From Kocuria flava (GTDB lineage: Bacteria; Actinomycetota; Actinomycetes; Actinomycetales; Micrococcaceae): a stretch of 64,000 bases of DNA. Positions 8,896-17,687 of the stretch are shown here, piece after piece; the first letter of the stretch is position 1, and each line of letters starts with the position of its first letter. The stretch covers positions 2,604,001 to 2,668,000 of the forward strand of contig NZ_CP013254.1 in NCBI RefSeq assembly GCF_001482365.1, in the 5' to 3' direction. The notes below the pieces were generated by a model that ran no database searches, had not been told where the DNA came from, and was given only the letters and a program-made list of their open reading frames with translations. The position numbers and the translations under genes are program-made.

Positions 8896-9276
8896 TCATC
8901 GGGCCGCCCCTACGGTCATAGGCACCTGGGACTCCGAGCGGTCGCGGGTGCCCTGCCGGTCGCGGTGCCGGGCAATGGCTTCCTGGGTCCGGGCGCGGAT
9001 CAGGAGGATCAGGCTGACCGGTCCCATGACGATGAACTTCATCGCGTTCCACACCGCCCACAACACGACCAGATGCAACCAGCCTGGTGCCCCCTGGTCG
9101 AGGGCGTTGGTGCAGATGCTCGCGATCAGCAGGTAGGGCACCGCGAGGAGCGTCGCGGGGATGCCCCACTTAAAGTTGCGTCGGCGTCGGATCGCGTCGA
9201 GCAGCCGGTTGGTGGGCATGTAGCGGCGCAGGTAGTAGCGGGTGCGGGCGCTGAGCGTCCAGATAAGGCGGATCAT
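8896..9276 (-). CDS. Small membrane protein of conjugative elements
   Basis: A 126-residue protein with a basic N-terminus (RTRYYLRRYMPTNRLLDAIRRRR) and two or three hydrophobic segments (about 42-60, 70-87 and 88-100), ending in a charged tail. Close relatives occur next to MobF relaxases in actinobacterial elements and are sometimes labelled sulfate permease, for which I see no basis here. The ATG at 9276 is chosen because homologous-looking sequence starts there; the frame is open further upstream. Here the CBASS-like genes separate it from the relaxase, suggesting they were inserted between two old neighbours. Possible roles are in transfer or entry exclusion. Confidence 0.6.
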   Translation of the reverse strand: MIRLIWTLSARTRYYLRRYMPTNRLLDAIRRRRNFKWGIPATLLAVPYLLIASICTNALDQGAPGWLHLVVLWAVWNAMKFIVMGPVSLILLIRARTQEAIARHRDRQGTRDRSESQVPMTVGAAR

Positions 9277-9430
9277 GGCGGGCCTCTCGTCACACGTGTC
9301 TCTCCGTCGAGGAGGCAGTACGTGTATGAGCGCCCAAGCTGGGCCGTCCCGAAGGACCCGCAATCGAGGAGAACCTGCCTCGGCCCCCAACTTTACGCCC
9401 AAGCCCGGACAGACGTAAACCCGTGCTATC

Positions 9431-11185
9431 TCATCCGCGAGTGTCCGACGCCGCGGGAAGGAAGTGATGCCGTGGGCCGGCTGGTGCGTGTGGCAGGGCG
9501 ATGAGGTGGGTCCCTGAAACAGGTGCCCCTGCCTGTTGGAGGTGCAGGCCGATCATGTTGACGAGTGTCGCGGCGACAGCAGCGAGGTCCGCGGCCGAGC
9601 CATGGAACGTGGGTACGGAGCATCCCCTCGTGGGAGTCAGTTCGTCGCCTTCGGCTGCGTCCTCCCAGAGCCGGTGGTACAGCTCTAATCCACCATCGGC
9701 CAATACCGAGCGGCCTGCCTGGTCGTCAAGCTCAGACGGCGTACAGGTGTCACCGGGCGCGCAGATGTTGGCGATACCGAGCGATCCTGTCCTGGCGTCG
9801 GTGGCGACCTGGGCGATGAGTGCCGTGCGGTCTTCGCCGGCGAGGGTGTCGAGGTAGGTGGTGATGCTGTGGCTGACGGTGGCGTCGATGATGAGGTCCG
9901 CGGAGAGTGAGACGGCTGGGTCGGGGACGCTTCCTTCTGCGACGGTCACGGTCAGGTCGTCGCGGATCGCGCGGAGGCGTGTGGCGAGGGCATCGGCCTT
10001 GGTCTGGCCGATGTCGGCCTCGGTGTAGTTCTGTCGCACGAGAAGTCCGCCGGTGATGGTGCCGGGGTCGCAGACGGTGATGGCGCTGGCTCCGGCGCGT
10101 GCGATGAACTCGGCGAGCCATGAGCCCAGGCCGCCGCAGCCCCAGATGTGGACGGCTCGTCCTTGGAAGCCGTTGACGGGACGGTTGTCGTCGCGTCGGG
10201 TTGTGACCTCTTGCCGTTCGTCGGACATGTTGCACCATTCGATGGGGATGTCGGCGTTGATGATCGCGGGGTCGAGGTTGACCGCTGTGCCGTGCTTCTT
10301 GGCGAGGCGTCGCAGGGCGTCGGCGGTAGTTGCGGGAAGGCGTCCGCCGAGAAGATGGTGCGGTCCACCTGCGGGGTGCGGAACGGCGAGCACGAAGTAC
10401 TGCTCGGTGCCGTCAGGGTTTCGTAGAGCGCTGGCGAGGAGCGAGGTAAGGAAAGCGGGCGATTGCGGTGAGACCTCTGGCGGTCGTCCTTCGGCGCGGT
10501 CAAGATGCGGGTCGTCCAAGAGCGTCAGGAATAGCGCGAAGGTGGATGCCGCACCGAACGGGAGGTCCCTCGCGAGGACAAAGACGGGTGTGCGGTGTCC
10601 GTCGCGGTCGGTCGAGTAGGTGAGGTCGTAGCGGTGCGGTGAGCGGGCGACGAGCCGAGCGATCTGCTGCCGCTTCGGCGGCCCAGGTTCGCGGACGACG
10701 ATGGTGGGTGTGTCATCGGCGTGGTGGAGCACTCCTCCGACAGCGTGGTACATCGCGGTCGAGGGATCGAACGCTCCGCCGGCAGCATCGGTGAGCCAGT
10801 CCCACAGTCGGCTGAGAAATCCGGCCATCCCGGCGGAAGGGCGCCACTCGCGGGAGGGGTCGAGATAGATGCAGAGCCGCTGCCCTTGGAGGACGTGCGG
10901 GAAACCGAGGAAGCGTGTGTGGTCAACCTCGGCGCTCGGGGGTGCGAACAGCGAGGGGCGAATCTTGACGATGAACTCCTCGTCGTCTCCAAGTCCCAGC
11001 CCACCGGGGCGATGAAGGATATCTGCGGTGTGGAGCCGAAGTCGGAGGGTGGCGTCGCCGTCAGAGTCGAGCCGAGGCTGCTCGACTATCCGCACGTCGC
11101 TGGGGTGCTCCCTGGCGAGTGACCTCAGCTCATCGAAGAGGTGCTTCTGCCAAGCCGACAGCGTGGCCCGGTTGCGGCGGCTCAT
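9431..11185 (-). CDS. cap2: CBASS Cap2-like E2-E1 conjugation enzyme
   Basis: A 584-residue fusion. The N-terminal E2-like domain has its catalytic cysteine in PHVLQGQRLCIYLDP (Cys105). After a linker the ThiF/E1-like adenylation domain has the nucleotide loop GCGGLGS (349-355) and the E1 cysteine in TRGCSVPTFHG (Cys522). In type II CBASS, Cap2 conjugates the CD-NTase C-terminus to a target and so primes cyclic-nucleotide synthesis. The start at 11185 overlaps the CD-NTase stop by 4 bases (ATGA), so the two are translationally coupled. No JAB-domain Cap3 is fused to it or follows it: the next 150 bases are empty and then comes the small membrane protein. An E1-E2 role outside CBASS is possible but the neighbours argue against it. 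Confidence 0.85.
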   Translation of the reverse strand: MSRRNRATLSAWQKHLFDELRSLAREHPSDVRIVEQPRLDSDGDATLRLRLHTADILHRPGGLGLGDDEEFIVKIRPSLFAPPSAEVDHTRFLGFPHVLQGQRLCIYLDPSREWRPSAGMAGFLSRLWDWLTDAAGGAFDPSTAMYHAVGGVLHHADDTPTIVVREPGPPKRQQIARLVARSPHRYDLTYSTDRDGHRTPVFVLARDLPFGAASTFALFLTLLDDPHLDRAEGRPPEVSPQSPAFLTSLLASALRNPDGTEQYFVLAVPHPAGGPHHLLGGRLPATTADALRRLAKKHGTAVNLDPAIINADIPIEWCNMSDERQEVTTRRDDNRPVNGFQGRAVHIWGCGGLGSWLAEFIARAGASAITVCDPGTITGGLLVRQNYTEADIGQTKADALATRLRAIRDDLTVTVAEGSVPDPAVSLSADLIIDATVSHSITTYLDTLAGEDRTALIAQVATDARTGSLGIANICAPGDTCTPSELDDQAGRSVLADGGLELYHRLWEDAAEGDELTPTRGCSVPTFHGSAADLAAVAATLVNMIGLHLQQAGAPVSGTHLIALPHAPAGPRHHFLPAASDTRG

Positions 11186-12177
11186 CCCGCGCGGCCAGAC
11201 CGCCCCACGGTGGAAGCGGCCGCGGGAGCTGCTGCCGGGAACTTCGCGCTGCTGGACGAGGTGGCCGGGGCCTTGAAGCCGTCACCGAAGATGCCCTGCC
11301 ACAGCTCGATGCTGCGCTCCTTGTTCTCCTCCTCGTAAGCCTCCTCGATCTCGGCGGCGTGAACATGAATACGGTCCCGGAAGTAGCTGTAGGTCGACTG
11401 CTCCCACCGATGGTCGAAGGTGACCCCGGACCCGGACGGGTCCGGAATGGAGGGCTTGATCGGGCGCGCCTGGAGCCAGGCGTCGAGGTCCTTTACGAGG
11501 TGCAGGAGAGTCGTGGGGACGTCGCTGTAGTAGCCGGGGTCAAGCAGCGTGCGCAACTCGGTGACCTGCTCACCGAGCAGTGTCGTCAGGAGGATCGACC
11601 GGGTCCCGGTGAAGGAGTTCTTGTGGTCACGCAGGTACTTCATCAGCCGGATGACCTTGCGGAGGTTGCCCTTCGCGAGCGCGTCCTTGTCCCTCATCCA
11701 GTCCGTGAACCCCTGGGGGTCGGTCTGCTCCCAGTCGTTGTCGTCGCGATTGACGATGACTTCGCGTCCATCGGCGAGGTTGAGGTGCGGAACGATGTCC
11801 AGGTGCATGGAGTTCGCGTAGACAACTCGGACGCAACGGCACTTGCGTGAGTGCGGCATGTTTCCGTAGGTGCTGTGCCGGTGCAGAGCCGCGTAGACCT
11901 CCTCGATGTACTTCTTGGGATCGTCGGCCCAGTCCGCGTTCTCGCTCATGTCGAGCATGAAGTCCGCGTCGAACTCGTTGCTGCCCACCGGATTGATGAT
12001 GGTCTTGTGCGCCCACGAGCCCTGGGGCGTCTTGCCGAGGATCAGGTGCCCGATCTGCTCGTCGGCCTTCAACGCCTTGTAGACCGCCTCGACGCGAGAG
12101 TCGAGCGAGTCGAGCTTCACCTGGCCAAGGTTGACGGTGTCCTTGAGCAAGACGTTGAAGTAGTCAGTGAGCTTCAT
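11182..12177 (-). CDS. CBASS CD-NTase (cGAS/DncV-like nucleotidyltransferase)
   Basis: A 331-residue nucleotidyltransferase that would make a cyclic oligonucleotide second messenger on phage infection. The active site is visible: GS in PQGSWAHKT (53-54), metal-binding Asp70 and Asp72 in EFDADFMLDM, and the third Asp127 in HLDIVP. The C-terminus is a Ser/Ala-rich flexible tail ending in GRSGRAG. A terminal glycine on a loose tail is what Cap2-type conjugation needs. Both gene junctions are 4-base ATGA overlaps, with the patatin gene before and cap2 after. Product identity (for example cGAMP) cannot be read from sequence. Confidence 0.88.
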   Translation of the reverse strand: MKLTDYFNVLLKDTVNLGQVKLDSLDSRVEAVYKALKADEQIGHLILGKTPQGSWAHKTIINPVGSNEFDADFMLDMSENADWADDPKKYIEEVYAALHRHSTYGNMPHSRKCRCVRVVYANSMHLDIVPHLNLADGREVIVNRDDNDWEQTDPQGFTDWMRDKDALAKGNLRKVIRLMKYLRDHKNSFTGTRSILLTTLLGEQVTELRTLLDPGYYSDVPTTLLHLVKDLDAWLQARPIKPSIPDPSGSGVTFDHRWEQSTYSYFRDRIHVHAAEIEEAYEEENKERSIELWQGIFGDGFKAPATSSSSAKFPAAAPAAASTVGRSGRAG

Positions 12178-13280
12178 CGGGAGACCTCCGTGGTCGACGT
12201 GCTGGTCGGGTCGCCGCGGTGTCGGTCTCCGATCAACGGTGTGTAGTCCGCCGCGCGATGATCTGCGAACCGCGCGGTGTAGATAGGGCTGAGCTCGCGG
12301 CTCACGGACGCGGCGAGGCCGGCGACATCGCTCGGGTCCGCCGAGTCGAGTGCGTACAGTCCGCTCGGCACGAGAGCATCGAACCTGGTGAAAGCGGCCT
12401 TGCCGATCAGATGTTCAGCGATGCCCTGTCCGCCACGGCTGCCGGCTGTGAGGATCAGTGGCGCGATCGGCTTCGCCCAGTTGAACAGCCCGCCGCGGTC
12501 GAGGCGCTTGGGGTGGTTCGTGAGCTGGTCGATGGTGCCGACGTTGAGCACCCTGATCGAGGCGAGCGGTACGTCGAGCATGCTCACGGCCTCGGCAATC
12601 GCGACGACGGAAGGGTTGTTCGCCCACACGCCGCCGTCAATGAGGCGGTGTCCATCGACACGCGCGGCAGGGAAGTAGAGCGGCGCCGCCGAGGTCGCCA
12701 TCGCGATGTCCACCATCGGGATGCGCCAGTCTCGGGCGAGCCGTGTGTGGTGGGGCGTCTTGAAGATATGCACGGAGCCTCGTTGCACGTCCCACGCCGG
12801 GATGACCAACCGCTTCGCGCTGTCTCCCAGCAGCCTTTGGCCGAGCACTTTCGTCAAGGCAGTGCGCAGCGCATCGCCGTCGTAGATGGGTGCAGTGAGT
12901 TGGCGAGGCCGCCGCCACAGTCGCCGGCGCACGGCCGGGAAGACCGCCTCGACCAGTTCTTCGTAGTGCCCCACGATCTCGCTCGGGGCGAGACCGGCAC
13001 CCAGCCCAAGCGCGACGATCCCACCCGCCGACGTGCCAGCGATCAAGTCGAACGAGTCCTTGATGCTGACGTCGAGGTCCTGTTCCAGCCGCGCCAGCAC
13101 GTGAGCGGTGAACAGTGCCTTGGCTCCCCCGCCATCGAGGGCGAGAATCTGGAAACGATCGACGGATGGGGTGCTTGACTCGATGGTCGTGGATGGAGGG
13201 TCCTGCCGTCCGGGCGCGTCGGCCTGTCCGGTCGGCGTCTCGCCTCCGGGATCGGTCGAACTTGCAGGAACTACACCCAT
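12174..13280 (-). CDS. capV: Patatin-like phospholipase, CapV-type CBASS effector
   Basis: A 368-residue patatin-fold lipase. The oxyanion loop is DGGGAK (49-54), the nucleophile elbow is GTSAG (Ser84), and the catalytic aspartate is in IDGGVWANNP (Asp215). In CapV-type CBASS this enzyme is switched on by the cyclic nucleotide and degrades the inner membrane, killing the infected cell. It is the first gene of the three-gene operon, and its stop overlaps the CD-NTase start by 4 bases. The 40 N-terminal residues are Pro/Thr/Ser-rich and probably disordered. The ATG at 13280 fits a leaderless promoter 6 bases upstream. Confidence 0.88.
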   Translation of the reverse strand: MGVVPASSTDPGGETPTGQADAPGRQDPPSTTIESSTPSVDRFQILALDGGGAKALFTAHVLARLEQDLDVSIKDSFDLIAGTSAGGIVALGLGAGLAPSEIVGHYEELVEAVFPAVRRRLWRRPRQLTAPIYDGDALRTALTKVLGQRLLGDSAKRLVIPAWDVQRGSVHIFKTPHHTRLARDWRIPMVDIAMATSAAPLYFPAARVDGHRLIDGGVWANNPSVVAIAEAVSMLDVPLASIRVLNVGTIDQLTNHPKRLDRGGLFNWAKPIAPLILTAGSRGGQGIAEHLIGKAAFTRFDALVPSGLYALDSADPSDVAGLAASVSRELSPIYTARFADHRAADYTPLIGDRHRGDPTSTSTTEVSR

Positions 13281-13292
13281 GTAACTATTCTA
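13281..13292 (-). promoter_or_regulatory. Leaderless -10 box of the CBASS operon
   Basis: Read on the minus strand the sequence is TAGAAT, then six bases, then the capV ATG. A TANNNT box 6-7 bases before the start codon is the signature of leaderless actinobacterial transcripts, and no Shine-Dalgarno sequence is present. I see no good -35 box. Confidence 0.5.
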
Positions 13293-13324
13293 CGCTGCCG
13301 CACCGACATTCCCTCGGGCTCAGA

Positions 13325-16300
13325 TCACAGGCTCCGCCCGGGAGAAATTCGCTCGATCGAGCGACGCTCGGTGACGGCCGCGGATCGGCGGGCGGCTTCA
13401 TTTACCCGTGCGAGTGCGCTTCTTGCGCGAGCCGCGTCGATCTTCTGCGCCGCGTTCTCCGGTTCCGGGCCGAGGGGCGAGTCATCGGTGATGCCGTACC
13501 GGTCGCGGTAGGCCGCGACGGTGTGGGCGTGCCGTCGCCACGCCGCTTCCTTGCGCGGATCACGGGGTGGCTCACCGAGCGGTGCCGTCCAGGGCTCGCC
13601 AGCCTGGCGTGCGGTGTCGAGCACCGCGTCGGCACGGGCTTCGATCAGCTCGCGCCGCTCATCAAGCGCCTGGCGCATATCGTCGGTCATCGGGCCGTCC
13701 GCGGATGGGATCAGCCCTGCGATCATTCGTGGTGCCTTACGGGTGCGACCCGAGCCAGCCGGGCGGGCAGTGGCACGAGCCACTCGGTAGTGCAGGACGG
13801 AGGCGATGTCGTCGGCATCGGCAAACCCGCGCGCCGCGACCAGCCGAGGGAACAAGGTGTCGAGGTTGTGGTGGTTGGCCTCGGCTCGGCGGAGCTCGGA
13901 GGTGAGTGCCCCGAACGCCTCGGACTCGATCGCGGTGTCGGCTTGCTCGGCAGTCAGACCAGAGGCACGGATGAGGGTGGCCCAGCGGTCTCGTTGGGCT
14001 GCGGCAGCAATCGTCTCGTACTCGGCGGCGAGCTGGGCGATCGAGCCCCAGTGCTCCTGTTCTGCGGTGATGGTCTCGTGCGCGGACAGCTCAGCACCGG
14101 TGTGTTGAAGCACCCCGAACAGGACGGATCGGCCAGTGGCGTCGGGGTTGTCGCCCGGATGTGGCTCGGCGTGCTCGTCGGCCCGGTCGAGGATCACGTA
14201 GGCGTTGTTGGCCTGCTTGCCGCGGGTCATCGCGACGTAGAAGTTCTCCCTCGTCGTGGTCGGCTCCACCAGCACATGCGCGGTGTCGACAGTGACGCCT
14301 TGCGCCCTGTGCGCCGTGACCGCATAACCCAGATCGACGTGATCGGCCACATAGGCGGCGGGCAGGACGATGGAGCCGCCGAACCTGCGGCCGGCCTTGC
14401 GGATCGTGACCGAGCCGTCGTCACGGACGCCGGTGATGGTCCACGTGTCACCGTTGCGCACCCAGTCCTTGCCGTTGCGCAGTCGGCGGTCGTTACGGCG
14501 GGTGATGATCGTGTCCCCAGCCCCCGCCGTGGTCCCGTCGTTCAGCTCGACCTCCCGACCAGGCTTCAACGCGCCGTCGAGAATCAGATCGGCGCGGGCG
14601 CGGGTGTTGAGGCCGGTCACGTCCTCGCGGGTCTCGGCGACCAGCACCGACACCAAACCTTGGTTCCGGTCCGCGCGCCACGCGGTGTAGGCGGCATCGG
14701 TCATCGCGTCGCCGTCGCCGTCGCGGATGCGGTCATGGTCGAGGTAGGTGTCGATCACCTGCGTACGGCCGTGCCGCAGGGCGAGGGACGCGGACTTCTC
14801 CCACTCGTGGATGAACCGGTGCACGTCGACCAGCTCGGGTACATCATCCCGGTCACCGACGAGGAGCCCGAACGCGCCGCCAGCATCCACCGACTGGAGC
14901 TGGGCGTAGTCGCCGACCAGCAACACCTTCGCGCCGGCTCGTTCGGCGAGCTGGGTGATGCGATCCAACGAGAGGGTTCCAGCGAGGGAGGCTTCATCGA
15001 TAATGACGAGCTGACCCGCCTGGAAGTCAGTTCCGTGGACGAGGTGGTTCTGCCACCACTTCGCTGTGTTCTCCGTCGCAATCCCCAGGTCGTCAGCGAG
15101 GACCTGCGCCGCCACGGCGGACGGTGCCAGCCCGACCACGGACCCGGCGCCGTGTTCCTTCTCCCACGCCCTGCGCAGCGCGTTCATGGCAGTGGTCTTC
15201 CCGGCGCCCGCCGGGCCCACCAGCACATCGAGCATCCGGCCAGAGACCGCGATCTTCATGAGTGCGTCGGCCTGATCCTCACCGAGCATCCGCCCTTCAC
15301 GATCAGGCTTAGTGGTGACGTTCTCGACCGTCGCCAGCGGCACGGTGGGAGCGGTCAGGGTGCGAGAGCGGTCGAGTAGCCGGTCCTCGGCCGCGAGCAG
15401 CAGCTCGGAGGAGAACACGGTGGAGTGCTTGGGCAGGAACACGCTGGTGCCGTCCGCCCGCCGGAACGCGACCGGGCTGGTGGCGAGGTCGGGCGGCGTC
15501 AACCGCAGCGAGGCTTGCTCGGCGGCGTCGGCGATCATCCCCACGACCGCTTCGCGGTCGTGCATGGTGGCGAAGCGCCAGCCCATCGTCTGCCGGGACG
15601 CCTCGGCCATCAGGTTCCACCTGCGCCAAGTGGAGCGCTTCTCGCCCACCATCTCGACCACGGTCTGGCCGAGTTCGCCAATCGCGTCCAAGGGCACGTC
15701 ATCGGCTCGCAGCAGCAGCGGCTTGTCGTTGTCCATCACCCCACGTGCCCAGGTGGTGGCGTCGTGGCCGAGTACCCCGGTGGCGCGGGTGCGCCACTCG
15801 GCAGTCAGGTCAGCCATCGACCGCACCTCCTTCTCCGGGCGTGTGGCGAGGGTGGCTTGGGCGCGGAGCTTGATGATCGTGGCCGTGGAGGGTTGGCGGC
15901 CATGCCGGGCGACGTACTCGGCGATCAGCCGGTCCTTCTCGGCGTCGATGTACCTGGCACGGGTGGAGAACTCCCGGACCAACTCCTCCGGCACGCTGCT
16001 AATCGCCCAAGCCGGGTTCCGGTCCCGGCCCATATCGCGGGCCTCCCACTCAACGCCGAAAGTGCGGGTCATGTGATCAGCGAACACCGCCTCGTGCAGC
16101 TCCGAGAGCGCCACCACGGCGGCGTGCATCGGACGGCCATCCAAGCTCCGCCACTTGCCGTCGAACGCGGTCTGCACCTTGTTGGAGATGACGACGTGCG
16201 TGTGCAGATGGGGGTCGCCGGCGCGGGAATCGAAGTGATCGAACGCCGTCGCCACCAACCCGGTCACATCGACCTGCGCAACCGCACCGTCACCGGCAGT

Positions 16301-16876
16301 TGCACCCGACCGGGTGGCTGCAACCTCCCGCTCCATGAACGCAACCACCTCCGCAACCGCCGCATGATGCGCCTCACCAATCAACGCCTGCGTCCCGGCA
16401 TCCGCGACCGCCCACAACGCCGAGGCCGACTTCGGAACCGAGAAGGTGAAGTCGAACCCCGCCACCGCCCGCCGCTTCCCACGTTCGGTCTCCTCGACCT
16501 CGATCCGCGCGACCGCCTCGCCCTTGGCACCCGGACTCAGGCTCGGGTCGAGGTCGGCGATCCGAGCCTCGATCCGCTCCGGCACCGACTTGTAGGCCGG
16601 GAACGCATGCCCGAGCGGGTCGCCGGTGATCGGGTCACGCCCCATCCCGACCAAGAGCTGGAGCTGGGCCTCCGACACCCGATCCCCGACCGCGAGCTGC
16701 CCCTTGCCGAGCGCGGCGACGCCAGAGCCGAGCCACTGGCCCGGCGGTGTGCCCACCTCGGCGTAGTAGCGCGTCAGAGGCGTCGACAACGAGCGGTCAC
16801 CATCGGCAGCGGCGACTGAGCGCAGGAGGTACTTGTAGCCGTCCCCGGCGCTCATCACCCGCATCGAAACTGTCAT
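13325..16876 (-). CDS. traA: MobF-family conjugative relaxase/helicase (TraA-like)
   Basis: A 1183-residue protein that nicks oriT and unwinds the transferred strand. The TrwC relaxase domain has FDFTFSVPKS (about 141-150) and the metal-binding histidine triad HLHTH (about 223-227). The helicase part has Walker A GPAGAGKT (about 554-561), Walker B VIIDEAS, and near the C-terminal half a TAHRAQGVTVD motif typical of RecD/TraI helicases. The start at 16876 gives MTVSMRVMSAGDGY, matching the N-terminus of the stub at 18963-19097. It is preceded by GCGCACCTG, a variant of the motif found before other transfer operons. It is transcribed away from the TetR-MFS pair. oriT should be nearby, but I cannot place it. 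Confidence 0.93.
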   Translation of the reverse strand: MTVSMRVMSAGDGYKYLLRSVAAADGDRSLSTPLTRYYAEVGTPPGQWLGSGVAALGKGQLAVGDRVSEAQLQLLVGMGRDPITGDPLGHAFPAYKSVPERIEARIADLDPSLSPGAKGEAVARIEVEETERGKRRAVAGFDFTFSVPKSASALWAVADAGTQALIGEAHHAAVAEVVAFMEREVAATRSGATAGDGAVAQVDVTGLVATAFDHFDSRAGDPHLHTHVVISNKVQTAFDGKWRSLDGRPMHAAVVALSELHEAVFADHMTRTFGVEWEARDMGRDRNPAWAISSVPEELVREFSTRARYIDAEKDRLIAEYVARHGRQPSTATIIKLRAQATLATRPEKEVRSMADLTAEWRTRATGVLGHDATTWARGVMDNDKPLLLRADDVPLDAIGELGQTVVEMVGEKRSTWRRWNLMAEASRQTMGWRFATMHDREAVVGMIADAAEQASLRLTPPDLATSPVAFRRADGTSVFLPKHSTVFSSELLLAAEDRLLDRSRTLTAPTVPLATVENVTTKPDREGRMLGEDQADALMKIAVSGRMLDVLVGPAGAGKTTAMNALRRAWEKEHGAGSVVGLAPSAVAAQVLADDLGIATENTAKWWQNHLVHGTDFQAGQLVIIDEASLAGTLSLDRITQLAERAGAKVLLVGDYAQLQSVDAGGAFGLLVGDRDDVPELVDVHRFIHEWEKSASLALRHGRTQVIDTYLDHDRIRDGDGDAMTDAAYTAWRADRNQGLVSVLVAETREDVTGLNTRARADLILDGALKPGREVELNDGTTAGAGDTIITRRNDRRLRNGKDWVRNGDTWTITGVRDDGSVTIRKAGRRFGGSIVLPAAYVADHVDLGYAVTAHRAQGVTVDTAHVLVEPTTTRENFYVAMTRGKQANNAYVILDRADEHAEPHPGDNPDATGRSVLFGVLQHTGAELSAHETITAEQEHWGSIAQLAAEYETIAAAAQRDRWATLIRASGLTAEQADTAIESEAFGALTSELRRAEANHHNLDTLFPRLVAARGFADADDIASVLHYRVARATARPAGSGRTRKAPRMIAGLIPSADGPMTDDMRQALDERRELIEARADAVLDTARQAGEPWTAPLGEPPRDPRKEAAWRRHAHTVAAYRDRYGITDDSPLGPEPENAAQKIDAARARSALARVNEAARRSAAVTERRSIERISPGRSL

Positions 16877-16882
16877 ACGAGC

Positions 16883-16891
16883 CAGGTGCGC
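16883..16891 (-). promoter_or_regulatory. Transfer-module motif, GCGCACCTG variant, before the relaxase
   Basis: On the minus strand GCGCACCTG ends 6 bases before the relaxase ATG, the same spacing as at 38684 and 49409. Confidence 0.4.
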
Positions 16892-16986
16892 GTCATGCGG
16901 GCAGCCCATTCAGCAACGGCTGCACCAGTCGATGCTGTGTCGGTTGCGGCCCGGGCTTGTTTTGTACTCCATAGTCCAGTATCTGC

Positions 16987-16992
16987 TAGCAT
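16987..16992 (+). promoter_or_regulatory. Leaderless -10 box of the TetR gene with a shared upstream 9-mer
   Basis: TAGCAT lies 7 bases before the TetR start codon, fitting a leaderless transcript. A TTTTGTACT 9-mer at 16960-16968 recurs at 17653-17661 before the MFS gene, so it may be the TetR operator core. Confidence 0.4.
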
Positions 16993-16999
16993 CGCGAAC

Positions 17000-17602
17000 A
17001 TGGGTAGACCACGAACGTTTGACGAGGCGACAGTGCTGGATGCCGCGGCCGCGCAGTTCAGGGTGCATGGATTCGCGGACACCTCGACTGAGCAGTTATG
17101 CGCGGCAGCCGGGGTGAGGCGGAGCAGCCTGTACAACGCCTTCGACTCCAAGGATGAGCTGTTCGTTCGAGCACTTGAGCGCTATGTCGAGGTCACTGGT
17201 GAGAGCCAGGAGGCGGTGCTCGCCGATGCCGAACTGGATGGCTTCGCACGCGTGAGCGGCGTTCTGGATCTCATGATCGCCGAGGAGCACGAGGCGTCCA
17301 CTGGGGGGCACGCGGCCGGATGCATGGTCGTGACGACACGCATGACCCCCGACCGCGGCAATCAGGACCCGCGCATCGCCCGCATCCTCGACCGCGCACT
17401 GGGGCGCCAGCTCGCGATGCTGGAGCACGCCGTCAGGGCTGGCAAGCTCGACGGCAGCCTCCGGCCGGACCTGGACCCTCGGGACACCGCGCTGCTGGTC
17501 GTCACCCTGATCTCGGGGATTCGCGTCATGGCACAGGCCGGCTCCGCACCCGAGGAACTGCGGCGGATCGTCACACTCGGCCTCAGTGCCCTGACACCCT
17601 GA
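17000..17602 (+). CDS. TetR-family transcriptional regulator
   Basis: A 200-residue repressor. The N-terminal HTH reads DEATVLDAAAAQFRVHGF then TSTEQLCAAAGVRRSSLYNA, a canonical TetR DNA-binding domain. The C-terminal ligand domain is of the TetR_C type seen in regulators of small-molecule efflux. It lies 85 bases before the MFS gene on the same strand, so the two form a regulator-pump pair. The ATG at 17000 is supported by the leaderless -10 box. The ligand is unknown. Together with the MFS gene it sits between a complete relaxase and the stub of another one, so it came in as part of a recombination event. Confidence 0.85.
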   Translation: MGRPRTFDEATVLDAAAAQFRVHGFADTSTEQLCAAAGVRRSSLYNAFDSKDELFVRALERYVEVTGESQEAVLADAELDGFARVSGVLDLMIAEEHEASTGGHAAGCMVVTTRMTPDRGNQDPRIARILDRALGRQLAMLEHAVRAGKLDGSLRPDLDPRDTALLVVTLISGIRVMAQAGSAPEELRRIVTLGLSALTP

Positions 17603-17687
17603 TACGCCACTACTGAGAACCCCGTGAGCTGTGGGGCTCACTCGCACGTTCATTTTGTACTAGAGAATCCAAATAGGAGACCGGTCA

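Noticed and set aside
8896..9276. Calling the small membrane protein a sulfate permease or a CBASS effector
   Set aside because: It is too short for a permease and has no transport motif. It lies 150 bases from cap2 without overlap, unlike the three coupled CBASS genes.
13115..15379. 754-residue plus-strand open frame
   Set aside because: Antisense to the relaxase helicase region, which has all expected motifs; no motif or start signal of its own.
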